DNA from: Amblyomma americanum | Taxonomy: Eukaryota; Arthropoda; Arachnida; Ixodida; Ixodidae | Assembly: GCF_052857255.1 (NCBI RefSeq) | Contig: NC_135506.1 | Location: 81,005,618 to 81,069,617, forward strand | DNA length: 64,000 nt | Direction: 5' to 3' | In this document: piece after piece, positions 12,836-25,409 of the stretch | Layout: every line of letters begins with the position of its first letter | How positions within the stretch are numbered: the stretch's first letter is position 1 | Position numbers and translations under genes: made by a program | Notes under the pieces: model-generated | Database searches by the model: none | What the model was told of the DNA's origin: nothing | What the model saw: only the letters and a program-made list of their open reading frames with translations

Positions 12836-13495
12836 TCCGGTACCCCCGATGCCACGTTGCATTGCGCCTTTGAGATGGCAAGTTAGCCTACTCCAATGTA
12901 TCCACCATTCTTTAAAAAGATCTGCAGTTACTTGAACCTAACCTACCTCATTTCCCTGTTGCGATGATTGTGAGGCTTTCTACTTCATCCGTCCTTACAT
13001 GTGGGACGTTTCGTTCCTTTCATCACCGCTGTCGTTATTATTGCGGCGGGAACAATAATATTCTCAATTATGGGCAACTTCGAGGTTTTTCGAGGTTCAT
13101 GTATCGTCATGTATCGTACAGATGGTAGTCTCCTTGACAGTTCCTTTCCGTAATTCATGTGACGTACAGAAGTTTTTATTGCAGCTTTTCTCACCGTCAT
13201 AAGCATTTCCACCATGTCTACAGCCATGCGTCAGTTCATTTTTGCTCAAATCAATTTTAAATTCTGCAGTCTCCGTGTCCTCATTTCCTCTAATTTCGGC
13301 GCGCACGAATCAAGTTTTGGTTTCGATTTCATATTTTTCAGTTAAAAATGGGTCTGCTTGATATTTTGAAACCGCTTCTTGTCTCGGATACAAAATGCTG
13401 CAAAAATACGGTGCGATCAGTACCTAAAAATGTTGGAAAAACCTCCGGTGTTGTCTGTAACAACACAAATTTAGGACACACAAGGATACCGCGAT
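12836..13495. other. No gene seen
   Basis: T-rich on the plus strand with short overlapping open frames only. No repeats or motifs were recognised. Confidence 0.4.
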
Positions 13496-13872
13496 TATGG
13501 CTACCAATACGAGGATAATCACGTACCTGCTACATCTACAAAAAAAAAACCGGACGACCGCAACTACAACCTCGTGCACCCGAACATTACCACAGCCATC
13601 ATATCAACAGGCGCCCAAAACATCTCTGGGGAGAAGGAGAATCACGAATAGGACATCTACCCTGGGACCACCGACGGCGACTGTATTGGCCGCAACCAGT
13701 ACCAGTACCAATCAAGGTTTCACAAGCGGCGTCACCAAAAACAATGCGAAAACGTCGGAACAACGCGAGAACCACCAGCCAGTCCGTCCAATGGGCTGCC
13801 TGCAGTAATCCTGAGAAAACCGACAAGGCTTACGTGCTCTCGGCCTGAACCTCCACGGAAAAGAAAATCGAG
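13496..13872 (+). repeat. Exon-like unit 5, with conserved 3' end before a splice donor
   Basis: An A/C-rich block ends in CTCTCGGCCTGAACCTCC, then TCGAG and the donor GTGAGT (GT at 13873). One frame is open from about 13652 to the donor (about 73 codons) and ends with CSRPEPPRKRKSR. The unit at 17.6-17.9 kb ends with the related CSRPVPPTDNKIM, also directly before a donor, and both have a VI..K.P stretch about 10 residues upstream. That points to a once-coding exon whose 3' end was kept. The family is unknown. Confidence 0.45.
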
Positions 13873-15683
13873 GTGAGTACCTCCTAAGGTAACCAGGACG
13901 GCTCAGTTTTCGCCATTCGGACATTTCTGTCTTGTCACACTCCTAGCTTTCGCAACAGTGGCGTCCTCCTCGTTGAAATAGGTGCAGTGTATGTGCGATA
14001 TCGCACTGGAATACAATTAATATTTTCAGGCTGCGTTCATGCCTCTGTCTTACACACGCAGATCTCATTTCATGAGGAAAATGTCCTCATTAGGCATTTT
14101 TTACGATGGCCGAGTTATGGCGGAGATGAAATGCAAAGATCCCAGTGCGTTGCGAGACGCTAGAGTATGTTAAACCCCACTTGGTGGTTAGTGAGCAATT
14201 TTCTGCGGTATCTCTCATCGTCCATAAGTACATTCTCGTTCGGGCTGTTATCCTCACATGATTGGGAAGAAAATATGACCATGTAAGGGATGTTGTCCCT
14301 TTCGTGCTTAGTAAAACAAGCCGTTCTCCACCATTGCAGCTGATATTGCCGCGCATGACCACCGGTATTTCATTCTGTGCTGTGTTCTGCACTCCACGAA
14401 CAGTGCCGCATTCATTGCAGCCTTATTTCCCGAGACGCTTTATTACCACGCACGACTGATAGGAGTTACCTGCACCCTGCTACCACTTCGTTGTTATCGT
14501 GCGCAGTAGTCCAATCAATAGTTTTCACCCTCCGCATCTTCGAGCACAGCTCCAACTGGCTGCTCTCAACTGAGGACGAGGAGGAAGGCTGTATTTAATG
14601 GCGATATATGAATGCCTAATTAAGCCACCGACATGCACACTGATTTTTAAACCACGGAGTTCTGTTTACGGGGACGCGCACAGCCACAAGGGCGGAACAC
14701 CAACGTATTCCGTCCCGTCTTATTAGTCGCGGCTCCCAAAGAAATTGTAGACCTCTAAAAGCAATAAAAAGGCACCATTAAAATAGCTGTTAGCCGCGGA
14801 CCAAGCGCTCCCCGGCAGTCTACAAGTCAAATCGCTGCGCGTGTGTATGCCGGCAACGCTAAGCGTTTAGAGTGGAAGCAGAGTGTGGTGAGAGCAAGAT
14901 GTGGGCAACGTTGAAAGCGAAGCTACAGCACATGGTCGGTGCTGAACCTGTCACGAGGTGCGGCTGCTGGCCCATCCGGTCACGTGGCAGCTAGCCTACG
15001 TCGCCCTTGTGTAGAGCGGTCGAGCAGTGCGCACCACTCAGTCTGTGCGGTTCTACCTCCACGTAACACTTCCTTCAAGAACTTTGCAACTGCTGCAAGC
15101 TGTGCCGCTTTATCGGCAGTTCAGTGCACTGCTCGAGAGTTTTTCACAGTGATAACGCATATTACACGTTCTGCACGTGCATGCTCTGGAGTTGCTTCGT
15201 ATCTCCGTCCTTACAACTTTGTCGAGGACTGTAGACAAGTGTGCAACCTACCACCATCTACCGGCCACACCGCAATAGCTATCGCTGTTATCGCGTCCCT
15301 AAAGTGCCTTGTCTGATAGAATGGTCGCCACCAGGAGCAGATGGCCGCGCCGGAGAGGTTTTGATAGGGCCTTCTTTCAAGAAACAGGCATGCGAAACAG
15401 ACGTTTTACAGAAATACGCATCCCTCCTGTCTCACTATGTTTCGGCTGTAATAGGGCAGGTCCGCTTACTACGAACTTTGGATGCAACGAAAGCAATCAG
15501 CGTGACATTCCAGGTTGTTTACAACTGGGCTGCACCGCAGTCATGAGAGAAACATAAGCACCACTGAAGTAAATTCTTTGCCGCTCATCGCATCGAGCTA
15601 CATCTGAAAGCTAAAATAAGAGAGAAATGTGTGGTTTGCCAAGTGTATCAGGACTGTAAGGACTCGTTGCGTTGTTATTGCAG
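13873..15683. other. No supported gene
   Basis: Nothing recognisable in coding terms. 14,780-15,130 is GC-richer with an open frame at 14939-15316, but it carries no known motif. Confidence 0.35.
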
Positions 15684-16572
15684 GTCACGACAAGACGCCA
15701 ACCGAGCACCGAATCCGGCTGAATCAACGCTCTCGTGACACCTGGACAAGTCCGCGCAGAAACACAAGCAAGGCTGGAAGATCTCCACCGCGCCAGGATT
15801 CACTGTGCAGGCGTTTCAGTTCGAGAGCGGCACTCCTACTGTTCCTCATGCGGGCGCCCATAGCTGCCTTTGCGACAGCGCCAATGTTCTTCCCCTCAGA
15901 GACAGCACTTTTTTTCGACACAACATGGCACCAAAAACAACGCGCAGCACGCAGACAGAAACAACTTATCAGTCACAGCACAGAAAGATAGAAAAGTTTC
16001 AACGAGCGTTTCTACGATATCACAGACAGCAATCACGCACTGGTGTGCGCCCCCTGCCATCAGCGCCAAAAACTCACATTCCGGAAAGCTCAGGATAACT
16101 AACACAGCCAGGACAGCTATCCGACATCCTAGGCACACATGAGAAGACGCTGCGGCCCAGCCACATAAACTCTCACCTGTACCATGAGTATAATAGCACA
16201 GCTCCCACAGAGGTACAACACACACCTTCAAAGGTAACCGGCTCAAGAGGACACGTCACCTTTTATGGCCACAGAATGCTACTGCTGCGGCGACGACAAT
16301 GAAGACCAAGACAACGGCGCTCACCATCAACATGCCCTCTGAAACGGACGCAGCATGAAGGACTGCAATCTCGGCGACTACCGTTTTATCCTGTGGTGCG
16401 TCTAACGCAATGAGAGAACGAACAGCCAGCAGCGCCTGTACAGCCATGACGAGCGATTCTCCTAATGGACATCATCCATTTCAATGGGAAGCCTTTCCCG
16501 TTCAGACTGCAGGGCCCGACGACAGATTGTCCCTGGTTCTGTGCGACGGGGTTCTGTGCGACGGTAACTACG
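15684..16572 (+). repeat. Exon-like unit 6
   Basis: The acceptor GTTGTTATTGCAG ends at 15683 and the donor CTACGGTGAGTT has GT at 16573. The core CACTCCTACTGTTCCTCATG at 15831-15850 reads ALLLFLMRAPIAA in one frame and TPTVPHAGAHS in another. The A/C-rich part spans about 15,910-16,240. On the opposite strand, 16256-16447 reads as a hydrophobic stretch (GMLMVSAVVLVFIVVAAAVA), probably a by-product of strand composition. A minus-strand SINE starts ten bases after the donor. Confidence 0.45.
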
Positions 16573-16581
16573 GTGAGTTCA

Positions 16582-16750
16582 TGAAGAAAAGAAAAGGTGC
16601 CGTAGTTAGTGGAGGGCTCCGGAATAATTTCGAACACATGGAGATCTTTAGCGTGCACTGACATCGCACAGCACACAGGCCCTCTTGCGTTTCACCTCCA
16701 TCAAAACACGGCTGTCAAGGTCAGGATCGAACATGGGTCATGCGATCAGG
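16582..16750 (-). mobile_element. tRNA-derived SINE copy, partial
   Basis: On the minus strand: a box-B-like GTTCGATCC relic (near 16,725), AACGCAAGAGGGCCTGTGTG, TGCGATGTCAGTGCACGCTA, and GGAGCCCTCCACTAACTACG in SINE order. The first part of the tRNA head and the tail are missing or diverged. Confidence 0.7.
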
Positions 16751-17642
16751 AAATTTTCTTCAAGCATCCGTGGCTTTGTTGATATCAATGAATTTCACAC
16801 ATGCTACTGCACGTAACTCCGCTTGCATGCATCTTACATTCCACAGAAGTAATTCTCTGCTCAAACGACAGGCGCTTTACGTCAGGCAAGAAATTAACGT
16901 ATACAGCCTGCCGCCATGATCGTGACACTGAACTGGTGATGGCCTGAATTTTACTTTTCTATTTCCTTGACTCTTTCGAATTAGTTCCGTCTCTAAAATG
17001 GTAATACCTCTAAATGCGCGTAATCCATCATGCCCTGGGTTCTTCACACGGGTCAAACCGGAAGAGAGTTCTGCGTGCTTTTTCGCACAGTGATCATCCG
17101 CGGAATTTCCGCTCCGGCGAATAGCCGCTGGCTGCAAAGATCTTCTTCGATTCAGCACGGCAATATAGGTGATGTTCCACCATTCACCGCAGCAATCAGC
17201 GTGTGCAGTCGAGTTCTCAAAAATAATTCTTGCGTTTGTGAGAAGCAGAAGTTTATATTCGAGGCGTTAAGTACATTTACTTTCAGTACCTTCGGAGGCA
17301 CGCTTCTGAACCCACTGGGCCCTCTGAGCGGGGACACGTGACGAGCAGGCTTTTCGAGCGTGGACGCAGCTGAGCAAAACCTAACTAGCTGTGATCAGCT
17401 ATGTCGACTCACCCTGAGGTGGCTTCAGAAAACAGAAGCAATATCTACACACGCACAGAGTTTAAAAAATCGAAACTTCTCTTATTTCTTGTACGCGTAT
17501 TTGGAAAGGTGCAAACACTGTCATTTTATTTCCAGCAGCTCAGTCTCCCGCCCTTACGTCGCCTGTTCTTAAAATGCTAGCGCATGAAGTGTAAGACTAC
17601 GAGCTCTTCCTGGCGCCTAAATGTTGCACCCCTTTCGCGCAG
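16751..17642. other. No gene seen
   Basis: Short overlapping open frames on both strands and no motifs. Ends at the acceptor of the next exon-like unit. Confidence 0.35.
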
Positions 17643-17934
17643 GTCTACAGATCATGCTCACTGCCCGGCCAAGTAGCGGCAGGCTAGAGCGGCCCTCGGA
17701 CCAATGTGGTGTGGACGCCATCGACAGCAACCGGGACAGCCACAACCACAAGCTCTGTGACTGTCGTTATTGCACGAACTGTCAAGGATGTTCAACTGGG
17801 AGTGACAACATCGACGTGGATATCTTCGAAACGCTATCAGGCTCCGCACAACACACCAGCCTCCGGTCATCGCCAAACAGCCACGGAGCCTTAGATGTTC
17901 TCGGCCTGTACCTCCGACTGACAATAAGATCATG
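17643..17934 (+). repeat. Exon-like unit 7, 292 bp, clean splice edges
   Basis: CCCCTTTCGCGCAG ends at 17642 and the donor ATCATGGTGAGG has GT at 17935. The last 120 bases are open in the frame ending CSRPVPPTDNKIM, with an earlier QHRRGYLRN stretch that resembles QYQSRFHKR in the 13.7-kb unit. The upstream flank (CGCCTAAATGTTGCACCCCT) resembles CACCTAAATGTGGAACTCCT before the acceptor at 28807, so similarity extends into the flanking intron-like DNA. Stops occur in the first half of this frame. Confidence 0.45.
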
Positions 17935-18540
17935 GTGAGGACACCGTCTGCACAAAACACATTTCAATCTAACCTTAAAAGTATTGCGTAGCTGTCACCA
18001 ATCTGACGCGGCCAGCCTGCGCTGCGATTGTTCCATCGAGCTACTGAAAACTTCAGGTGTCAGCCACATACATCGCGACATTCGAGCGAGCAAATTAGCA
18101 ACAACGAGAGGCGCGCGTCTGATTCGAAGTTTTCGTCGTGTCGTCACGTCGGTTTTCTGAAGACCTCTCACGCTTGTTCCTCCAATGACGGTAGTGCAAG
18201 GGTTATCGTGAATTACGGGCTCTGCTGAAACCTAGGGCGCGCCGCGTCTGTTCGTTAGTTCGCGCCGAGGCAGGCCTGCTCATGCCCGTAGCGTCTGCAG
18301 TTCAACACACTGTCACCCTCCCGCCGAGGCAAACGTCGCCATTGGTCGCGATCAGGCGCGGAGTGTGGCTTCCTGAAAACTAATTCCGACCCTGAGCCAC
18401 CGCGCTCGAGCGAATTGTAGAGGGCCTCACTCAGCACCGTCGAGGTTACGCCAGTTACGCGTTCTCCGTCGGCAACGAGCGAAATTTTCTCCAAGCTTCG
18501 TGATCGGCGTGATTCCTTCCGGGCTGCGCCGCCTTTCCAA

Positions 18541-18860
18541 ATGTGCGCCGATTCTTTCAGACTTGAGTGGAATGGCGTTTTAATAACTACGAGCTTGTCG
18601 AACTGGCAAAACCAGCTGGGCTACGGGATTCCTGATGCGATACAAGGCTACGCCCCCACTCACAAAACTAACCTCAAATCGCATGGCAGCTACGCGGCTG
18701 CTAACAGCACGCGAAGAGTCATTTCGCGGGTTCTTTCACATTTCACCTGTATCGGAATGCGCACGCCACTGCCGGAATCAAGCCCATAAGTCCATGATGA
18801 GCACTAGAAAGCCGAAGCGACAGTGGCGAGGGTTGTATTTTGTAAGATGCTCGTAAATAT
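18541..18860 (+). repeat. Exon-like unit 8 (head part only)
   Basis: GGCTACGGGATTCCTGATGC then GATACAAGGCTACGCCCCCA (about 18619-18659) matches GCCTACGGAATTCCTGACAA then GATACAAGGCTGCGCCCCAG in the 19.4-kb unit. An 82-codon frame is open here (18541-18789). No A/C-rich tail follows, so this looks like a truncated copy. The preceding 17935-18540 shows no gene. Confidence 0.4.
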
Positions 18861-19316
18861 CAATATTGCGTCTCGCAAAGGTAAACCAACATGAAACTGC
18901 ACCGTCTGGGACGGTATAACTGGAAGCAAATACCTACCCCGTAGCCATCAGGAGCTTCTTGAGCAGGTACTAATGAAAGCAAAGTGTATCGCGCATTTTG
19001 TTGCCCATCTTCGCGTATAGTCTCACAGGAAAAATTCGAAAAGTCGCAGACCAAACCGAAAGCCGTTCCATTCCAGTTATCGCACGTTGTTTTATAGTTA
19101 TTCCCCTCTACTGCCTGCCTATTTGTGCTCTTGTTTTCATTTCTTGATCAGTGTGGACAGGGTCATTTCGCCAACAGCGTTGTTCTCACTGCCGTAAATG
19201 TCTCAATAGCGTGGGCCATAAGGAAAGGTTTAGAGAGATTTCTAAACATTGCGAAAGGAAAGCACGGCACTCATTCGGTACGTGTGATACGGAGAAGAGT
19301 CATTGCCTTTTTGCAG

Positions 19317-20735
19317 ATTGCACCGACCCGAAAACATCGCCTGGCTGCAAGGTGCAACTCACGCAAGGATGCTTCGCTGCCTTCCGCCTGGCCTACGGAA
19401 TTCCTGACAAGATACAAGGCTGCGCCCCAGTCGCAATCGTTTCGCAGTGCTCCGAATCGATCGTGCGCCGCGACCCATGGTTGGAGCTTCCAAACTTTCG
19501 TGTCCTTTTCAACACTGCTTGCATTCCTCAAGACGGTGACAGATCGCCGCATTTTTGGCGCCGAAGTTTGTGGCGCAAGGATTATTCCTCAAGCGAACGA
19601 CACCAGCCGCTCATGCGACATATTACGCATCCTTGGCATGAAAACCAGTCATGAGCATCACATCACTCAGTGCTGCTGTCAAAATCACAAAAAATTAAAT
19701 GCAACACGGTCAGTCATGAGCACAACAGGGCCAGCGATTGCAACTACTGCACGCACACTTCAACAAGAACTGCTTCAAGCATACTCGAAGAAAACAGCAC
19801 CGCTGAAAACTACAAGCCAGAAACCCGCAACGCACCAACACCATGACCGGGACATATACACAACCTTACCACCATCGCCGGCACAGTTTCATTCACATAT
19901 AGTCTCAAAATAATCATAGCACCAAGTATAAACAGCTCCGATTTTATAACAACCATAACACAGCCACGAAGCCACATACTCCCAACCCAGGTCACAATAT
20001 CATGCATTATGAAATGGCCCACAAGCACAAAGACCACCACCACTACTTTATCAACAATAATTACCGCAGCTTTAGAAAAACGGAAAGACGATTACGATAG
20101 TCGGTAATGCGAAGTTTGAGCTCAGCTCTTCACAAGCCACCTGCCACCGCTGGCGAGTAGCAGACACCTTCCGTTTACTCATTCCTCCGCTTTCGCCGTG
20201 GTAGGTGACGTTTCCCTCTGCTACTTCTACCTGTCAGGGTATTACGACCACGCCAATAACACAATTAATATCCCACCAGAAATGCCCAAACAGTCACAAC
20301 CGCAACCACTAATACCACAAAGCACGAACCTACAGCCACGAATGAAAAAAATACAGCCATGATACCCACAAGCGCAGCTGAAAGATATATCGACGCAAGC
20401 CTCAGTACCAAGAAAACGAGAGCGACTACTTGAATGCCACTACAGCGATCACGAGGAGAAAAAGCGCCAGCTTAACGTCTACCGGTATTAGAAGCACCGA
20501 TAACTGGCATCGACCGAAGCCTGTTCTTGATGGTGACATACGCCAGCAAAGATTAAAGAATAATCAAGGGTTCACAAGAGAGCAGCAAAAATACTATCGT
20601 CTGCAAAAGCAACCGGAAAAAAGGAAAAAATAGTGCAACTTCTGCCTTGACTAATTTCGCTCCCCCCTTTTAATCACCATGATCCGATGGCTCAAAGTCG
20701 TGAAGACGACCCCTGGAGGCTTGGAAAGAAACGTG
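19317..20735 (+). repeat. Exon-like unit 9, the longest-open unit
   Basis: The acceptor TTGCCTTTTTGCAG ends at 19316 and the donor ACGTGGTGAGTT has GT at 20736. A 262-codon frame (19125-19913) runs through the acceptor into the unit with no stop. It is Arg/Ser/Thr-rich with no recognised domain. The body (19,690-20,640) is A/C-rich. It is paralogous to the 30.6-32.3 kb unit over most of its length: same acceptor context, a shared GACGATTACGATAG word with GGTAATGC (20,084 and 31,987), and a shared CACTACAGCGATCACGA block (20,439 versus 31,757). The last two occur in opposite order in the two units. Confidence 0.45.
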
Positions 20736-21715
20736 GTGAGTTGACTGGAATATCAGCTATTTTGAATATAAAGGCTCCATTGCGCCAAAAGGTTGGCTGG
20801 TTGAGCAACGGTCTGAATCATCCCCTCCTTTGGTTCTGCTGTTGATCAAAACACCACGCGATTTAGATAGTAAAAAGCATTTTCTAAAACACAACACGCG
20901 ACTAGCTGGCCAGTCCACTGCCAGCGCTGGGCCCAGCTCGGCCTTGCGACGGGTTTGCGTGCTTGCCGGTGGTTTTGATTTCGTATCTGAGGCACGCAAT
21001 ATATGAATTGTGTGCGTGCGACTCCCACTGCTAGATTCCACTAGGCATTTAGGGCATAAGCGAAAAATGATATCAAGACGCCAGCGCTTCCTCGTCAGCT
21101 CGAAGAAACCCACTGCTGTAGCGTCGCTGCGACAATTTACACAGATGCAGTAATCAAGAATCGAAAACTTGCGCGAGTGTAGTCTGGAATTTAGCTCAAA
21201 GTGCAAGTCTCCACACGTGATGCTGAAGCCACTGTCCGCTGGTTCTCACTATTAAGCATTTACAATACATCTTGAGCGATCAGTTCATGCGCACACATTC
21301 GAAGTGCCACATGTCCTGTCGGCTGTCCGGTAAGCCTCCTCATGCGACTGGACTTCTGGACGGCTACTTGTAATCGATCAGCATGATCGGTGATCACTAT
21401 ACAATACGTGAGCTACTCCGCACAGAACCCTGTAAAGTGAGTAAGTGTCTGAGAGGACAAGGCGATAAATAGGGAACAATCATTCCTTTATTGCCGTTGT
21501 TCCTTAGCTAATTAAACGATTGACAACTACTGTTTTCTAGCCTAATTTATAGTATTTTGCTCGCGCACTCATTACGCTCAGCAGCTACATTTAGCTTCCG
21601 TGGACGATGACAAAGGCTAATTGTATACTAACGAAAAATAGGACTTAAGTATGCTCTGGCGTAGAGGCGCGCACATCGAAGGCATGGCCAGATAAGATAG
21701 GCAGGGAGCATGCAG
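20736..21715. other. No supported gene
   Basis: Open frames on the minus strand (up to 149 codons, 20757-21206) carry no recognised motif. No repeats seen. Confidence 0.35.
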
Positions 21716-21954
21716 CTTGGAACTGAGCTGTGGAAGACAGTGTGTCTGAGCTTCTGGCTCGCACGGATCACATGCAGGGAGAACTGACGAGCAGTGACAG
21801 CCAGGACCACCACAGCTCGCGAGAAGCCTGTGGTTTCGACCCAGCGGTTCAAGTTGTACTGGCCATCGATATCGCCTCATCAGCTCCGAGCGGTGACAGC
21901 GCCACGAGCAATGTTCATCTTTTGCTCCGGCCTCCCGATAAACACCTGCGAATG
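21716..21954 (+). other. Candidate short exon, open in one frame
   Basis: Between GCATGCAG (AG at 21714-21715) and the donor CGAATGGTGAGG (GT at 21955) the frame starting at 21730 is open throughout. It is Ser/Asp/His-rich with a LLLRPPDKHLRM end. The position of RPP before the donor recalls the SRPxPP ends of the units at 13.8 and 17.9 kb. It is the only unit-like segment open end to end, but short length makes chance openness possible. Confidence 0.3.
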
Positions 21955-23961
21955 GTGAGGAGCCTCTGAACAGTCTCTATTTGTACTCACTAGTCCCTAA
22001 CGCATATAGCGTGTGTTTCAATGATGAGGAGGATAAAGATGAATTTGTTTTTACCGCAAGGATACTGGGCATCGAACTCCGCATTTCCCGCATGCGAGCG
22101 GATGCCCAAGCGACTAGGAAACCGCCGCGATCAGCGTGTATTTTGTGTGGTTCTTACCTCCCTGTGCTGTGCTGTTTATCCACTATAGCTTTTCCGTCCT
22201 GCCCTCGATTGGAGCTCTGAAAACATTTAAGCAGCTCTCTTCTCGATGACATAGTTAATCAGTGTAACGATGTGGGTGACCTCGATTTGCTTATGCATTG
22301 AGAAACTTTTTCGCCGCAGGCGCTGCGCAGGGCGTGAAAATGAAAGACAGAACTCAGAATTGTCGAGTTTGACGTTCCAAAGCGACAAATAGTTTCTGAC
22401 ATATGGCATAGTGGTAGGTCCGGGGGTTGTTTAACGTGTCCTGACAACGCACCGCACACGGACACTTTTGTATTCCGTCTGTGTCGTCCGTTCGAATCGC
22501 TGTCGCAAGCTACCCTCCAGCTTTGCTAGCACATGCAAGCTACATGTAACGGAAAATCGTATGACACCACTCGGAACGCTATACGACAAGCGGTGCGTCA
22601 CAATTTTGGTACAAATGTCGGGAAAACTGACGACGCATTTACGCCTCCCAGTGATGAGCATATATAGACGAGCGACGTTTATATAAGATTGTCTGAAGTG
22701 GCGGTGGTGGATTTGCTGTGTGCGTTATACGCCTACTTGATGATGTCAAGTTATTTTTTTCTAGAAATGAAACTAGTAACGCTTTCGCATTACAATCCTT
22801 CTGCGACTCCACGTTGTCATATAGGCGCGTTTGCTCAGCGTCGTGTAGAATGCTAAACGTTTCCGTCATGTATCATAGAAATAAGTTTATTTTGGTATCA
22901 AATCACTCGGTATTTTGTGCTTCCGATGTTTACGGGGAGAGTACCGCTTTCTTGAGCATTATCTCCCGAGGCGCTCTTTTTGATCTTGAAAACGTAGCGC
23001 CAACTCGAATGAACTATCCCAAGCGCAGCTTTTACTGTTTATGATTTACGCGATTGATCAGGGTTTGCTTTTTTTTCTGAGCAGTAGGTCACATGAGACT
23101 TGAGCACAGTGCTCTAACTGAGTCCTTGACGAGCTTATCGTTGAACACATTTGCACCTAATTGCGCTGGATTGAAAAATAAAACTAGATATTATCCGAAC
23201 TCACGAACAGTGCAGATATTCATGTCTATTGACGATCGTCAGCGTTATAGCGGCCTGTGTACACCAAGGGCCTCTGCCATTTCTCCAATTAAGCCGGTAC
23301 TGGGCCGGCTGAGGATAACAAAATTGAGTTCTGTGGCGTTTTAGATGAAATCGCCACATGCGACCATTACTATCTTATTGTGCTGTGTTGTCTGCAGCAT
23401 TATTTCCCCGACATGATACAGTTACCGGGCTCGACTGGTCACAGGCTATCTTTTGTTCCTGGAAGTACGCTATCAGGAATCGCCAGCAATCTCCTCTCTC
23501 TCAGCTCTCGTCGCCGCTCGAGTTCTGCTGAGCTTAACTGGGCATCTGATTACGAAATTTCTTTCAGTTGCCCCTCAGACTGCCATCAATAATGTCAAGG
23601 TTAATGACTTTTAAAATCCCGCAGCATTTAACTGCGCTTGCACATCACTGTCGCGACATATCTCATGTCCCGCCTAAATCCTGGGCCCTTAATCTGAAGC
23701 GCGATCATGTAGTCTTATTCCTTGAATTCAAGAAAGAGAGTAGCGACCCTCGTTAATTAAAAAGAATGACTAAGTCGCACATTTGGCCGGTCAGGTCCCT
23801 TCAAATGAACAAGAGAGCAATGACTCATTATCCACCCAGGGGCCGCATAGGGCTGCCCAGGACAGGGAAGCATTTAATCCATCTTGCGGGATTACCCCAA
23901 AACCATATCGGATTTACACCATTCCTGCTTCGAGTTGATAAAGTCGGTGCCGCCGTCATCT
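21955..23961. other. No gene seen; contains one old SINE
   Basis: Apart from the diverged SINE at about 22.4-22.5 kb, only short overlapping open frames were seen. Confidence 0.35.
22411..22508 (-). mobile_element. Diverged SINE body
   Basis: TTTAACGTGTCCTGACAACG, CACCGCACACGGACAC and CGTCCGTTCGAA follow the order of the reverse-strand SINE (TTTAACGTGCACTGACATCG, CACAGCACACGGGCGC, CGGTCGGGTTCGAA) in the 39.6-kb copy. There is a small internal deletion. One of the oldest copies in the window. Confidence 0.55.
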
Positions 23962-24140
23962 GCTAGCCTTCCTGGTTGGGTCTGTTGGTAGAGCGATAGC
24001 GCGATGAGGCGACGGTACTGGGTACGCACCCGTGACATGAATTTATTTTCCTTCAAGCGGCCCTATAGCCGTATGACTGCCCTTAGGTACAGGGTAATGA
24101 GTAATTATTTCTCTCCTACTACAAATTTTCTCCACCCTAT
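23962..24140 (+). mobile_element. Second tRNA-derived SINE type
   Basis: A tRNA-like head (TTGGTAGAGCGATAGCG as box A region, CTGGGTACGCACCC as box B region) is followed by GCCGTATGACTGCCC, GGGTAATGAGTAATTA and TCTCCTACTACAAATTTTCT. The last two parts resemble one arm of the 144-bp palindrome at 47.1 kb. Head and body together suggest a pol III-derived SINE. It is not a tRNA gene because the cloverleaf stems do not form. Confidence 0.5.
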
Positions 24141-24216
24141 GGGGCTCTAAACCACACTGAACTGAAACGCATGAATTATTCTATGGCATAAAACTTTCGT
24201 TAGTTCAAAGTGTCCT

Positions 24217-24536
24217 GGCCGCGCTTCGGTTCATTCGGGGAGCGTCAGTGGTTCGTGCGTTCGGCTACTGATCCGGTGTACCCGGGTTAGAAGCCGACCG
24301 CGGCGGCAAAATTTCGATAGGGTCAAAAATCAAAGGCGCCTTGTGTGCTGTGCAATGTCAGGGCACGTTAAAAATACCCAAGTGGTCGAAATTATTCCGG
24401 AGCCCTCCAGTACGGCACCTCTTTCTGCCTTTCTTCTCTGTCCCTCAATTATCCCTTCCCTTATGGAGAGGTTCAGGTGTCCTCCGAGAAGTGAGACAAA
24501 ACTGCGCCATTTCCTTTCCCCCAAAACCATTTTTTG
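24217..24536 (+). mobile_element. tRNA-derived SINE, near full length
   Basis: Head with degraded boxes (GCGTCAGTGGTTCGTGCG; CCGGGTTAGAAGCCGACCGC), then CTTGTGTGCTGTGCAATGTC, GTGGTCGAAATTATTCCGGA, GCCCTCCAGTACGGCACCTC, TTATGGAGAGGTTCAGGTGT and GCGCCATTTCCTTTCCCCCA with a T/G-rich end. This is the same order and length (about 320 bp) as the 39.5-kb inner SINE. Both box sequences carry changes expected to hurt pol III use. Confidence 0.85.
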
Positions 24537-25409
24537 GGGGTGGGGGAGGGGCTTGTAAGACGCAGGTTTCACTCCCCGAGCAACCTCTCGCGTATTTTAA
24601 CTTCGACTTGTCAGGACGGGCAGTCTGCTCACAGTGCGGTGGGCAGGTTGTGATGACGTCGCAACGACACGTGACCTATGTGGAAGGTGAACCATTCCCA
24701 CTGGTGGCTTTGTTTGAAGGAGCCCCCTTTTGGGGCAGTGGCGCATCCCTTAACGGCTGCACCATTGCGCAAGGTGTTGTATGTGGGCTCACAGCTATCT
24801 ATGAATTAAAAGTAGAAAATGACGGTGTCTGCCAAGTTGTACGAAAAGACGACCCCAGGCTGCTGCAGGGATGCATTCCCAAGCGGCACGGGTAATCGGC
24901 CCTATATTTGAAAGGGTTCGTTTCACTCTGGTACTTTGTAGGACCATTTTTGGCAAAACATTTCTAATGTTACCAATTTCCTGTGCTGCTTGGATTAAAG
25001 CTATCGAGCCATGCACCTAAGGTGGAGCTTTAGTGTGCCGTGATGTTTTTATCGCTTCTTCACTACAACGTCGCTAGTAAAGGTGCTGCAGTCATGTGAA
25101 TCAGAGATTTACTGGAAGAAAGCATAAAACACTTAGCTGTGAAGAAACTCCGCCAAAGTAATTTATCACGACCAAGAAGAGCTATTGATTCCTTTGTTTT
25201 TCTGATAAAAGTCAAGAAGTTCTTTTTTGTAGCATTCCGCTGTTACAGCCGAACTCATGCCTAAAGCTCCGCATGTCCTTTAACTACATAAAGACGTTTT
25301 ATATTTGGAGTCGCCCAAGAGAGAACACTCTCTGACCCGAGGTGTTAGCATGTGTTTGTAACACCCTGATGCAACACTCTATATTCGTGTGCTGCCTTGT
25401 ACATTGCAG
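24537..25409. other. No supported gene; repeat-like GTGATGACG block
   Basis: GCAGGTTGTGATGACG followed by CGTGACCTA (about 24,642-24,680) recurs near 42,540-42,580, which suggests a dispersed repeat. An open frame of 184 codons overlaps the SINE (24341-24895) and is judged non-coding. Confidence 0.35.

Noticed and set aside
24341..24895. 184-codon plus-strand open frame
   Set aside because: Its first third is SINE sequence, and the rest holds a dispersed GTGATGACG repeat block.
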